A stretch of 64,000 bases of DNA from contig NZ_SSBQ01000002.1 of NCBI RefSeq assembly GCF_004795255.1, positions 2,809,501 to 2,873,500 on the forward strand, written 5' to 3'. Position numbers and translations under genes: made by a program. The stretch is from Streptomyces sp. RKND-216 (GTDB taxonomy: Bacteria > Actinomycetota > Actinomycetes > Streptomycetales > Streptomycetaceae). Positions within the stretch are counted from its first letter, which is position 1. Each line of letters starts with the position of its first letter. Below are positions 54,456 through 62,396 of the stretch, piece by piece. The notes under the pieces were generated by a model that searched no databases, was not told the origin of the DNA, and saw only the letters and a list, made by a program, of their open reading frames with translations.

Positions 54456-54490
54456 GACGCCCCATGGATACGATGTGTCCATGGGGCGTC
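54456..54490 (+). promoter_or_regulatory. Inverted repeat covering the GNAT start codon
   Basis: GACGCCCCATGGA (54456-54468) and TCCATGGGGCGTC (54478-54490) are perfect 13-base inverted arms around a 9-base loop. The right arm includes the ATG (54481) and first codons of the GNAT gene. It may hide the start codon in mRNA, terminate parAB (40 bases upstream), or act as an operator. No clear ribosome site precedes the ATG. Confidence 0.7.
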
Positions 54491-55098
54491 AGCTTGTTCC
54501 GCTCACGCTGGACAACCTTCCGGATCTGCCGAAGCGCTGCCGTGGCTGCGTCTTCTGGGAGTTGGATCCGGTCAGCGGTGAGGCCGCCGTCAAGGCCGGG
54601 CATCCGGATCTGGAGAAGGAGGCCTGGATCTCCGCGGTCCTGCTGGAGTGGGGGTCGTGCGGCCGGGTCGTCTATGTCGACGAGGTGCCGGTCGGTTTCG
54701 TGTTGTACGCGCCGCCGGCCTATGTGCCGCGTTCGACGGCCTTTCCGACGAGTCCGGTGTCGCCGGACGCGGTGCAGCTGATGACCGCCTCGCTGCTGCC
54801 CGGTTACCAGGGGCAAGGGCTGGGACGGGTGATGGTGCAGACGGTGGTCAAGGACGTCCTGCGCCGCGGGTTCAAGGCGATCGAGGCGTTCGGGGACGCC
54901 GGCTGGACGGAGCCTGCCTGTGTTATGCCGGCCGAGCACCTGCTGGCCGTCGGCTTCAAGACCGTGCGGCCGCACCCGAGGTTTCCGCGGCTGCGGCTGG
55001 AGCTGCGCTCGACCGTGTCGTGGAAGGCCGATGTGGAACGGGCACTCGATCAGTTGCTGGGGGCGGTGCAGAAGGAGCCGGCTCTGCGGCCCCTCTGA
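54481..55098 (+). CDS. GNAT-family N-acetyltransferase
   Basis: A 205-residue acetyl-CoA-dependent acetyltransferase. LMTASLLPGYQGQGLGRVMV (about 100-119) contains the Q/R-x-x-G-x-G acetyl-CoA loop. RCRGCVFWELDP with its Cys pair is a conserved N-terminal feature of this parB-linked group. Its substrate is unknown. It follows parB throughout Streptomyces and converges with trxA. The ATG lies inside a 13-bp inverted repeat, suggesting special translational or transcriptional control. An alternative GTG at 54475 would also fall within the loop. Confidence 0.88.
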   Translation: MGRQLVPLTLDNLPDLPKRCRGCVFWELDPVSGEAAVKAGHPDLEKEAWISAVLLEWGSCGRVVYVDEVPVGFVLYAPPAYVPRSTAFPTSPVSPDAVQLMTASLLPGYQGQGLGRVMVQTVVKDVLRRGFKAIEAFGDAGWTEPACVMPAEHLLAVGFKTVRPHPRFPRLRLELRSTVSWKADVERALDQLLGAVQKEPALRPL

Positions 55099-55135
55099 CG
55101 GCGCCACCTGGCTGTGGTCCAGCACGTGAGGGCAT

Positions 55136-55149
55136 GTTTCACGTGAAAC
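55136..55149. other. parS: parS site 3
   Basis: Perfect GTTTCACGTGAAAC, intergenic between the GNAT gene and trxA, 3 bases before the terminator hairpin. Confidence 0.97.
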
Positions 55150-55151
55150 AC

Positions 55152-55192
55152 CTGCGGGCCGTCACGCCGGTGATCGGTGTGGCGGCCCGCAG
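55152..55192. terminator. Terminator between GNAT gene and trxA
   Basis: A 17-bp stem (55152-55168 with 55176-55192) containing two G-U wobbles around GGTGATC, between convergent genes. Confidence 0.75.
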
Positions 55193-55207
55193 CGGGTTCT
55201 GGGGCGT

Positions 55208-55537
55208 TCAGCCGATGTAGTCGGCCAGGTCGCGCTCGATGGCGGCTTTCGGCTTGGCGCCGACGATCGTCTTGACGACCTCGCCGCCCTTGTACACGTT
55301 CATCGTCGGGATCGACATGATGCCGTACTTGGCGGCCACGCCCGGGTTCTCGTCGATGTTGAGCTTGACCACGGTGAGCTTCGCACCGTGCTCCTCGGCG
55401 ATCGCCTCCAGCGAGGGGGCGATCTGACGGCAAGGGCCGCACCAGGCCGCCCAGAAGTCGACGAGTACCGGCTTGTCGCTCTTGAGAACGACCTCATCGA
55501 AGTTGGCGTCGGTTGCGGTCACGGTGGCACCGGCCAT
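55208..55537 (-). CDS. trxA: Thioredoxin
   Basis: A 109-residue cytosolic disulfide reductase with active site WCGPC (32-36), the YGIMSIPTMNVYKGG cis-Pro segment and standard length. It is reduced by TrxB, encoded directly upstream on the same strand (81 bases). The trxBA operon is a classical target of the thiol-stress sigma factor SigR, and a matching promoter is present at 56689-56715. ATG 55537 follows AAAGGAG. Confidence 0.97.
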   Translation of the reverse strand: MAGATVTATDANFDEVVLKSDKPVLVDFWAAWCGPCRQIAPSLEAIAEEHGAKLTVVKLNIDENPGVAAKYGIMSIPTMNVYKGGEVVKTIVGAKPKAAIERDLADYIG

Positions 55538-55618
55538 GAGTTCTCCTTTGTCGTGTCCAGCTGTGGGGCGCTGCGGTCTACTGACGGGCTTGCGGGGTGG
55601 ACGGACGACGCTCGGCCG

Positions 55619-56602
55619 TCAGACGGTCGCGGTCTTCTCCGGCTCTGCCGCCTCCTCGGGCGCGGTGGTGGTCATCGAGGCCAGGTAGCGTTCGGCGTCC
55701 AGCGCGGCGGCGCAGCCTGTGCCGGCGGCGGTGATGGCCTGCCGGTAGGTGTGGTCGACGACGTCACCAGCAGCGAACACGCCCGGGATCTTGGTGCGGG
55801 TGGAGGGGGAGTCGACCGTCAGGTATCCCTCCTCGTCCAACTCGAGGACGCCCTGGAAGAGCTCGGTGCGGGGGTCGTGGCCGATGGCGACGAACAGGCC
55901 CGTGACGGGGAGCTCGGACGTGTCGCCGGTCTTGGTGTTGCGCAGGGTCAGGCTGGAGAGCTTGCGGTCCGTGTCATGGATCTCGGCGACCTCGCTGTCC
56001 CAGGCGAAGCTGATCTTCTCGTCCGCGAAGGCCCGCTCCTGCATCGCCTTCGAGGCGCGCAGGGTGTCGCGGCGGTGGACGATGGTGACCGACTTGGCGA
56101 AGCGGGAGAGGAACGTGGCCTCTTCCATGGCGGTGTCTCCGCCGCCGACGACGGCGATGTCCTGGTCGCGGAAGAAGAATCCGTCGCAGGTGGCGCAGTA
56201 GGAGACGCCCCGGCCGGACAGCTCGTCCTCCCCGGGGAGGCCCAGCTTGCGGTGCTGGGACCCGGTGGCCACGATCACGGTGCGGGCGCGGTGGACGGTG
56301 CCGACGGAGTCGGTGACGGTCTTGACCTCACCGGAGAGGTCCACGGCGGTGACGTCGTCCGGGATCAGCTCGGCGCCGAAGCGCTCGGACTGGGCGCGCA
56401 TCTGGTCCATCAGGTCCGGGCCCATGATCCCCTCGCGGAAACCCGGGTAGTTCTCCACCTCGGTCGTGTTCATGAGGGCGCCGCCGGCGGTGACGGAGCC
56501 CTCGAAGACCAGCGGGTTCAGCGACGCGCGGGCGGTGTAGAGCGCTGCGGTGTAGCCCGCAGGCCCCGAGCCGATGATGATGACGTTACGGACGTCGCTC
56601 AC
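55619..56602 (-). CDS. trxB: Thioredoxin reductase
   Basis: A 327-residue FAD/NADPH enzyme. [16 protein letters not shown] (11-26) binds FAD. CATC (Cys136 and Cys139) is the redox pair. [12 protein letters not shown] binds NADPH, and [15 protein letters not shown] closes the FAD site. GTG 56602 ([13 protein letters not shown]) is the family N-terminus. It is first in the trxBA operon. The upstream promoter matches the SigR consensus, indicating induction by disulfide stress. Confidence 0.98.
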   Translation of the reverse strand: MSDVRNVIIIGSGPAGYTAALYTARASLNPLVFEGSVTAGGALMNTTEVENYPGFREGIMGPDLMDQMRAQSERFGAELIPDDVTAVDLSGEVKTVTDSVGTVHRARTVIVATGSQHRKLGLPGEDELSGRGVSYCATCDGFFFRDQDIAVVGGGDTAMEEATFLSRFAKSVTIVHRRDTLRASKAMQERAFADEKISFAWDSEVAEIHDTDRKLSSLTLRNTKTGDTSELPVTGLFVAIGHDPRTELFQGVLELDEEGYLTVDSPSTRTKIPGVFAAGDVVDHTYRQAITAAGTGCAAALDAERYLASMTTTAPEEAAEPEKTATV

Positions 56603-56688
56603 GAGAGCCTTCCTTGTCTGCCGACTGCATATCGGGCCCTCCGGCCCTGTGTCGGCCCGGAGTCGCCGGTGGCGCTTCCACCACACCC

Positions 56689-56715
56689 AACCGATCCTAG
56701 GGGCCGGACATTCCC
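56689..56715 (-). promoter_or_regulatory. SigR-type promoter of trxBA
   Basis: On the minus strand GGGAAT (56710-56715), exactly 18 bases, then GTT (56689-56691): the GGAAT-N18-GTT consensus of Streptomyces SigR, located 87 bases before trxB. Confidence 0.88.
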
Positions 56716-56776
56716 GCGGGGGGACGGCGGGGGCGACCCAGCGCTTCCGTACACGGCAGAGCCGGTGCCTGACGAC

Positions 56777-57712
56777 TCAGTCCCGCGGGAGGGTGCGCTC
56801 GAGCAAGATTTCCGCAGCGGCACCGCTGCGGTCCGTGGTGCAGGAGGAGTCCACCACATACGCGTCCACGCGCTGCGGATCACCGGGGTGCGGCAGGACG
56901 ACGAGGTAGGACGGGCGCCCGCTGTACGGTTGGCCGGGTTCGGCGGCGAGTGGCTGCTCGGGCCGGTCTATGCCTGCTCGGACACAGGTCGGTACCACTG
57001 CGGGGCCGCCTGCCAACGGAGCGTTGGACGGCGGCTTCGTCTCCGTGTTGAGGTCGGAGCCGCCCTCCGCGCCGCTCGCGGAACGGGAGAGCAGGTCCTG
57101 GACCCGCTGCTCGAGGCCCCGAGCGGCGAGCGCTCCCTCGTCGCCCGCTGCGTCCTGTTCCCCGGCTGCCGACCCCGCGTCTCCGCCAGCGGAGGAGCCG
57201 CCCGTGATGCCCTGGAGTAGCGCCCCGCCCAGGACAAGGGCCCCCACCGCGCCCGCGGCGGTGAGGAGAGCACGGTGGTGCCGGAACGCTCGGGCCCTGC
57301 GGCCCGGCCCGGTGGCGCTCGTCGTGCGCCGACCCGAGCGTGGGGGCCGGGAGGATCGACGGGGAGCGCGGGTTTCACGTGAAACATCGACCGGCTCGTC
57401 CGGCGCGGTTTCACGTGAAACGACACCAGGTGCCGCAGCGTGACGTTCGGTGTCGAGGAGCGCCTCGGCAGCGAGTGCGGCGTCTATGCGGCCCGCAACG
57501 TCGTCCGGCATCCGTGGTGGGCTGGGCAACGTACCGAGAGCGCCGCGGATCTCCGTCAGCGAGGCGTGGACGTCCGCGCAGAGCGGGCATTCCGCGAGGT
57601 GTGCCCGCAGCGCTTCGCCCCGGGATTCGGGCAGCAGGCGTTCGATGAGGTCGGACAGCTCGGCGACCTCCGGGTGTTCCTGGGTTCCGTGCGGTGTTGC
57701 TTCGGTTGTCAC
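56777..57712 (-). CDS. Zinc-binding anti-sigma factor (RsmA-like)
   Basis: A 311-residue membrane protein. The cytosolic head has the ZAS motif His38-x3-Cys42-x2-Cys45 (HLAECPLC), the zinc anti-sigma fold that holds an ECF sigma factor. A linker contains VSRET twice, encoded by two parS sites. One membrane helix follows (~146-168), then an outer domain with two cysteines and VLPHPGDPQRVDAYVVDSS. GTG 57712 overlaps the sigma gene stop by 4 bases (GTGA), so it is translationally coupled to it. It corresponds to the mycobacterial sigM-rsmA-trxB-trxA arrangement. Confidence 0.9.
   Translation of the reverse strand: MTTEATPHGTQEHPEVAELSDLIERLLPESRGEALRAHLAECPLCADVHASLTEIRGALGTLPSPPRMPDDVAGRIDAALAAEALLDTERHAAAPGVVSRETAPDEPVDVSRETRAPRRSSRPPRSGRRTTSATGPGRRARAFRHHRALLTAAGAVGALVLGGALLQGITGGSSAGGDAGSAAGEQDAAGDEGALAARGLEQRVQDLLSRSASGAEGGSDLNTETKPPSNAPLAGGPAVVPTCVRAGIDRPEQPLAAEPGQPYSGRPSYLVVLPHPGDPQRVDAYVVDSSCTTDRSGAAAEILLERTLPRD
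57372..57385. other. parS: parS site 4, inside anti-sigma gene
   Basis: Perfect GTTTCACGTGAAAC within the linker region of the anti-sigma gene, read as part of Val-Ser-Arg-Glu-Thr on the minus strand. Confidence 0.97.
57408..57421. other. parS: parS site 5, inside anti-sigma gene
   Basis: Perfect GTTTCACGTGAAAC, 36 bases (about 3.4 helical turns) from site 4, in the same gene and frame. Confidence 0.97.
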
Positions 57713-58443
57713 CTGCTTCCACCTCCACCCTTGACTGCGCCTGGTTCGGGGACGTCACGCCGGACGCCTTTCGCCGGTGGGACGGATGCCCCGCCGCGTG
57801 GGTTCCCTCTTCCGCTCACCTTCCGGGAATCCCGTGCCGGCGAACTGCGCGGTCGCAGGTGGGTGAGCAGAGGCAGGAGTCTGGCTCTGCCGCGTGCACA
57901 GCGGCTCTTCACCGTGCCGACGGCCACGTTCAGGACGTCGGCGGCCTCCGAGACCGGATAGCCCTGCATGTCGACCAGCACGAGTGCGGCCCGTTGCTCC
58001 GGCGGCAGCTCGGAGAGTGCCTCGATCAGCTCCCGATGGAGGTCGCTGCGCTCCGCAGGAGCCTCGGCCGACTCGTGCGGCTCGAGCATCAGCTCCAGGC
58101 GTTCGGTGTCGTCGAGGGGGGATGTGCGTCGGGAAGCGGCCTTGCGCGCTCGGTCCAGGCAGGCGTTGACGGTGATCCGGTGCAGCCAGGTGGTGACGGC
58201 TGACCGGCCCGCGAAGGTGTGGGCCCGCCGGTAGGCGGAGATCAGGGCGTCCTGAACGGCGTCGGCGGCTTCCTCGCGGTCCCCCAGGGTGCGCAGGGCG
58301 ACGGCCCAGAGGCGGTCCCGATGGCGCCGTACGAGTTCGCCGAAGGCATCGGGGTCGCCGCCCACGTGCCGGGCGAGCAACTCGGCGTCGCTCACCTCGG
58401 CCGGCTGCATGCCCGCCGTACCGGTCGCCTGCTCCTCCTGCAC
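57709..58443 (-). CDS. sigM: SigM-type ECF sigma factor
   Basis: A 244-residue ECF sigma factor. Region 2 spans ELVRRHRDRLWAVALRTLGD with EAADAVQDALISAYRRAHTF and TWLHRITVNACLDRARK. Region 4 includes LSELPPEQRAALVLVDMQGY and VSEAADVLNVAVGTVKSRCA. The ~40-residue C-terminal tail is basic and Gly-rich. It is followed directly by its zinc anti-sigma factor (GTGA overlap) and then trxBA, as for mycobacterial sigM. GTG 58443 follows a long GGGAGGGGG site; ATG 58410 is an alternative. The activating signal is not known from sequence. Confidence 0.93.
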   Translation of the reverse strand: MQEEQATGTAGMQPAEVSDAELLARHVGGDPDAFGELVRRHRDRLWAVALRTLGDREEAADAVQDALISAYRRAHTFAGRSAVTTWLHRITVNACLDRARKAASRRTSPLDDTERLELMLEPHESAEAPAERSDLHRELIEALSELPPEQRAALVLVDMQGYPVSEAADVLNVAVGTVKSRCARGRARLLPLLTHLRPRSSPARDSRKVSGRGNPRGGASVPPAKGVRRDVPEPGAVKGGGGSR

Positions 58444-58489
58444 TGCCCCACCCCCTCCCGTCGCCTGTCCGCGGTCCTCGTCGGCGCGG

Positions 58490-60181
58490 TCAGCCCGACA
58501 CCTGGATCTCCGTGATGCGCCCACGGTAGTTGCCGTCGGTCGCCTGCGGGAGTTCCGTGAGCCAGACCAGTACGTACTGCGTGGTCACCGGTTCCCCTGC
58601 CTCGTAGGAGAGCTCCGGGCCCGTGGCCCGGGTGACCCGGTCGAAGGATGCGTAAGAGGTGGGCATGCCGACGGTGCTCTCCGGCGCCAGAAGCAGCTCG
58701 GCGGAGGTACGGCCCTCGAAGTACACCTTCACGTTGCCGACCTGCTGGCGCTTCCCCAGGTCGAGGACGAGACCGACGCCCGGCTTCAGCATACGCAGCG
58801 GGTCGTAGTAGTTCTGCGTGTACCAGAAGGACTGCGGATCACCGTCGAAGGCCCGCATGGCGGTCTCCGGGTTCTCCGTGCCGTTGCCCTCGGGATCGAA
58901 GGTGGTGACGCCGGCGATCTCGATCGGTGGGCCGCCCGTACCGTCCTCCGGTTCCTCCTCGGGCTGCGCGGAGGTGTTGTCGGTGGGCGAGTCCCGGTTC
59001 ATCAGAGCCTCGGAGACCTGCCAGCTGCCCAGCCCGAGTGCGGCGATGAGGAGGGCGGACACACCCCACTTCAGGGCCTTCCCGGTACGGCCGGGAAGGG
59101 CGGGCGGTGTGGTCTCAGCGGTGTGTGCACCAGGCCTGCCGCCCCCACCCGCTCCTGCCGCGGGCGCGTACGTGCCGTGCTGATGCGTGGTGTGCCGGAA
59201 GCCCGGGGGTGCCGCGAAGTGCTGCTCCGGGGGGCGGATGCGGGGGAGGAGCGCCACGGCCTTGGCGAGTTCCTCGGGGGTGGCGCACGGCTGTTCCTCG
59301 CGGGAAGCGGTGGCCCCGTCGTTGACGAGAGCCCGCATGGCGAGTTCCGAGAGGCCTCGGTGGACGCCTGCCCGCACCTGGTCGGGAGCGACGAGGGTGC
59401 CCTTGGCCAGGTTGCCGACGCCGGTCAGGCCGTAGGCGTCCTCCTCGTAGGGCCAGCGCTGCGTGAGGGAGGCGTACAGCAGCGTCCCGATCGCTTCCGT
59501 GTCGGTGCGCTGCGGGTGGTCGCTCGTGACCCCGCGCAGCGCGGCGCTGACCGCGAGGCCGCGGATGCGGTACTGGCCCGAGCCGGTGCGGAGCACCGAG
59601 GCGGGGGTGAGCCGGAGGTGGGAGAGACCTTCGCGGTGTGCAGCGGCGAGAGCCTGAGCGAGCTGCGTCACCAGCTGGTACGCCTCGTGCGCGGGCAGGG
59701 GTGCGCCGACGAGCAGTTCGGTGAGGGGAGTGGCGTCCGGCAGCCACTCGTTCACGACGTAGACCAGGTCGCCGTCCTCGACGGCGTCGAGGACCTGGAC
59801 GAAGCGGGGATCGCCGAGGAGAGCCGCCGAGCGGGCCGCCGCCAGCACACGCCGCGCTCGCGGATGACCCGCGGGCAGAATGTGCACTCCCACGGCACGT
59901 CGCAGCTTCTCGTCGACGGCACGCCAGCTGCTGAAGCCGTCCAGCCGGGTCACGCACTCCTCGAGGCGGTACCTCCTGGCGATCTTGTGGCCGCTGTGCA
60001 GCTCCGGGGCCGGGGGTTCCTCGGTCGCCGCCTTTTCCTCGGTGGCTCCGCTGGTGTCCTGGCTGCTGTGTTCCTCGGTTCCACCGTCGACCGTGACCTC
60101 GCCCGCCTTGCCGGCGGGAGGCGGCTCGTGTCCGCCGCCGCTGTGCGTCACGCCGACGGCAGCCGTGCTCCGTTCCGCCAC
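58490..60181 (-). CDS. Pseudokinase with MurJ (MviN-associated)
   Basis: A 563-residue membrane protein. Residues ~65-330 are kinase-like (GHKIARRYRLEECVTRLDGF) but lack catalytic motifs: SHLRLTPASVL replaces HRDxKxxN, and YRIRGLAV replaces DFG. It is therefore a pseudokinase. One membrane helix (~370-390) leads to an outer domain of discoidin/NPCBM-like beta type (DGDPQSFWYTQNYYDPLRML, VGLVLDLG). In mycobacteria the same pseudokinase is fused to MviN; PknB phosphorylates it and FhaA binds it. Here it is separate, directly downstream of murJ. GTG 60181 (AERSTAAV) is chosen for its AGGAACGACG site; GTG 60226 is less supported. Confidence 0.9.
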   Translation of the reverse strand: MAERSTAAVGVTHSGGGHEPPPAGKAGEVTVDGGTEEHSSQDTSGATEEKAATEEPPAPELHSGHKIARRYRLEECVTRLDGFSSWRAVDEKLRRAVGVHILPAGHPRARRVLAAARSAALLGDPRFVQVLDAVEDGDLVYVVNEWLPDATPLTELLVGAPLPAHEAYQLVTQLAQALAAAHREGLSHLRLTPASVLRTGSGQYRIRGLAVSAALRGVTSDHPQRTDTEAIGTLLYASLTQRWPYEEDAYGLTGVGNLAKGTLVAPDQVRAGVHRGLSELAMRALVNDGATASREEQPCATPEELAKAVALLPRIRPPEQHFAAPPGFRHTTHQHGTYAPAAGAGGGGRPGAHTAETTPPALPGRTGKALKWGVSALLIAALGLGSWQVSEALMNRDSPTDNTSAQPEEEPEDGTGGPPIEIAGVTTFDPEGNGTENPETAMRAFDGDPQSFWYTQNYYDPLRMLKPGVGLVLDLGKRQQVGNVKVYFEGRTSAELLLAPESTVGMPTSYASFDRVTRATGPELSYEAGEPVTTQYVLVWLTELPQATDGNYRGRITEIQVSG

Positions 60182-60342
60182 CGTCGTTCCTGCCTCCCCA
60201 TTCGATTGCGCCGGGTCGTACGTCACTCAGCCCAACGACAATTGTGCCTACAGGTCGCCGTGGTGCACGACACGTGGCCGGGCGCGAAGGTTGCGTCGGC
60301 CGCGCCGAGCGCCTGAACGCTGCTGTTCGCGGGCCGTCGCGC

Positions 60343-62361
60343 TTATCTGCCGAGTCGCGCCCGCACCATACCGACCATGGCGTTGAGCTCGGCGATCCGC
60401 ATGCGCCGGGCCGCGGCCACGAAGACCACCGCGAGGACGACACCGCCGCCCAGCAGTGCGGTCAAGGAACCGAGGTAGCCGCTGCCCAGAGCGTGCATGA
60501 TGCCGTAGGCGGCAGCGCCCGCGGTAAGTGTGGCCGGCAGGCTCGCCCCGGCCAGTCGTGCGTAGGTGCGGACCACGTGGGCGCCGTCGAGATCGCCGTC
60601 GAGCTTGGCCCGCAGCCGGCGCCAGGCGACGCCGACGCCGATGATGTAGGCGAGGCCGTAGGCCGCGGCCATGCCGATCACGGCCCAGCGCGCGGGTAGC
60701 AGCAGGAAGCACAGGGCGGAGGCGGCGGCGTTCACGGCGGCCACGATGACCGTGTTGTAGAACGGCGTGCGCGTGTCCTCGTAGGCGTAGAAGGCGCGCA
60801 GCACGACGTACTGGATCGAGAACGGGATCAGGCCGATGCCGAACGCCATCAGCATGAAACCCATGTTGCGGGCGCCCTCGGTACCGGCCGAGCCGTAGAT
60901 GAACGTGCACATGGGGACGCCGAGGGCGAGGAAGCCGAAGGCGATGGGGACGATGGCCACGGCGGAGTTCCGCAGGCCGTGGGAGATGTCGTCCCGGACG
61001 GCGCCCGTGTCGCCGTCGTGCGCGGACCGCGACAGGCGGGGCAGGAGGGCTGCCATCACGGAGACGGTGATGATGGCCTGCGGCATGTTCCAGATGAGCT
61101 GGGCGTTGGAGTAGGCGATGAAGCCGGTGCCGTTGTGCCCGCCTTCCGCCAGGGCTGTCTCCCCCGCCGCGGTGGAGAGCTGGCTGACGACGATGACGCC
61201 GGCCTGGTTGGCGAGGACGAACAGGATCGTCCACTTGGCGAGCTTCATCGCCTTGCCCAGGCCCTGCCCCTTCCAGTCGAAGCGGGGCCGGATGCGGAAG
61301 CCCGTCGCGCGCAGGTAAGGGATCATCGCTAGCGCCTGCACCACCAGGCCGAGCAGCGTGCCCGCACCCAGCAGCCGGACGCCTTCCGGCGGGATGGTGT
61401 CGACCTGCATCCCGGAGGTGTCGGCCGCGCCGTAAACGCCGAGGAAGAGCGCCACGGTGAAGATGATGACGATGTTGTTCAGTACCGGCGTCCACATCAT
61501 GGCGCCGAAACGGCCGCGGGCGTTGAGGATCTGGCCCATGACGACGTGGATGCCCATGAAGAAGATCGACGGCATGCAGAATCGCACGAAGGTCACGGCC
61601 ACGTCGTTGGCCGCCCGGTTGCTTGCGATGTCCACGGACATCAGCCGCACCAGCAGCGGGGCGGCGAGGAAGGAGGCCACGGTGAGCCCGCCCAGAATCA
61701 CGGTCACCAGCGTCAGGAGGCGGTTGGCGTAGGCCTCGCCGCCGTCCGCGTCGTTCTTCATGGCCCGCACCAGCTGCGGTACGAACACCGAGTTCAGCCC
61801 GCCGCCCACGGTGAGGATGTAAAGCATCGTGGGCAGCGTGATGGCGATCTGGTAGGTGTCGCCGAGCAACGCCGCGCCCAGCGCGACCACGATCAGTGCG
61901 GAGCGGACGAAGCCTGTGAGGCGGGAGACCATGGTGCCGGCGGCCATGACGGCGCTGGAGCGGAGCAGGCCGGCCGCCTTGCCGCCGGAGGGTTTGCCCG
62001 TGGGCTTCTCGGGAGGCTCGTCGACGAGATCGCGTTCCTCGACGGCCTCTGCGGGGCCGGAGGCGGCTTCCGGGGCAGCCGAGGGGATCGGTGGCAGCAG
62101 CGGGAAGGTGTCGTCCTCATGGCGCGGGCCGGGTTCCTCCGGGCCGGTGCGCGGGTGAGGGGGCTGCTGCGGGTCCGGGTGGTGGTCCTGGTCGCGGTAG
62201 AGATGGGCGAACGCGTCGCCGGGCTGCGGTGAGGCGTCCTGCCGACGGCGCGCCTGGTCCGGGGGCACCTCGCTGAAGAGCTCGTCGATCCCGGAATAGC
62301 CCTCCGGCGACGGACCGCCGGGCGGGTTCTTGCCACGTTCACCGTCGTACGGCGCGTTCAT
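60343..62361 (-). CDS. murJ: Lipid II flippase MurJ (MviN)
   Basis: A 672-residue flippase of the MOP superfamily. A disordered, Pro/Glu-rich N-terminus of ~115 residues precedes about 14 membrane segments. SSAVMAAGTMVSRLTGFVRS is the classical start of the MurJ core, and NDADGGEAYANRLLTL and FCMPSIFFMGIHVVMGQILN follow. It exports lipid II for the RodA/PbpA machinery. ATG 62361 (MNAPYDGE) has GGGAAGAAG upstream. A TTG at 62400 that overlaps the preceding stop is possible but less likely. It is followed by the pseudokinase gene. Confidence 0.95.
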   Translation of the reverse strand: MNAPYDGERGKNPPGGPSPEGYSGIDELFSEVPPDQARRRQDASPQPGDAFAHLYRDQDHHPDPQQPPHPRTGPEEPGPRHEDDTFPLLPPIPSAAPEAASGPAEAVEERDLVDEPPEKPTGKPSGGKAAGLLRSSAVMAAGTMVSRLTGFVRSALIVVALGAALLGDTYQIAITLPTMLYILTVGGGLNSVFVPQLVRAMKNDADGGEAYANRLLTLVTVILGGLTVASFLAAPLLVRLMSVDIASNRAANDVAVTFVRFCMPSIFFMGIHVVMGQILNARGRFGAMMWTPVLNNIVIIFTVALFLGVYGAADTSGMQVDTIPPEGVRLLGAGTLLGLVVQALAMIPYLRATGFRIRPRFDWKGQGLGKAMKLAKWTILFVLANQAGVIVVSQLSTAAGETALAEGGHNGTGFIAYSNAQLIWNMPQAIITVSVMAALLPRLSRSAHDGDTGAVRDDISHGLRNSAVAIVPIAFGFLALGVPMCTFIYGSAGTEGARNMGFMLMAFGIGLIPFSIQYVVLRAFYAYEDTRTPFYNTVIVAAVNAAASALCFLLLPARWAVIGMAAAYGLAYIIGVGVAWRRLRAKLDGDLDGAHVVRTYARLAGASLPATLTAGAAAYGIMHALGSGYLGSLTALLGGGVVLAVVFVAAARRMRIAELNAMVGMVRARLGR

Positions 62362-62396
62362 CGGTCTTCTTCCCTGCCCCTGCTCGCCCGGCTCGG

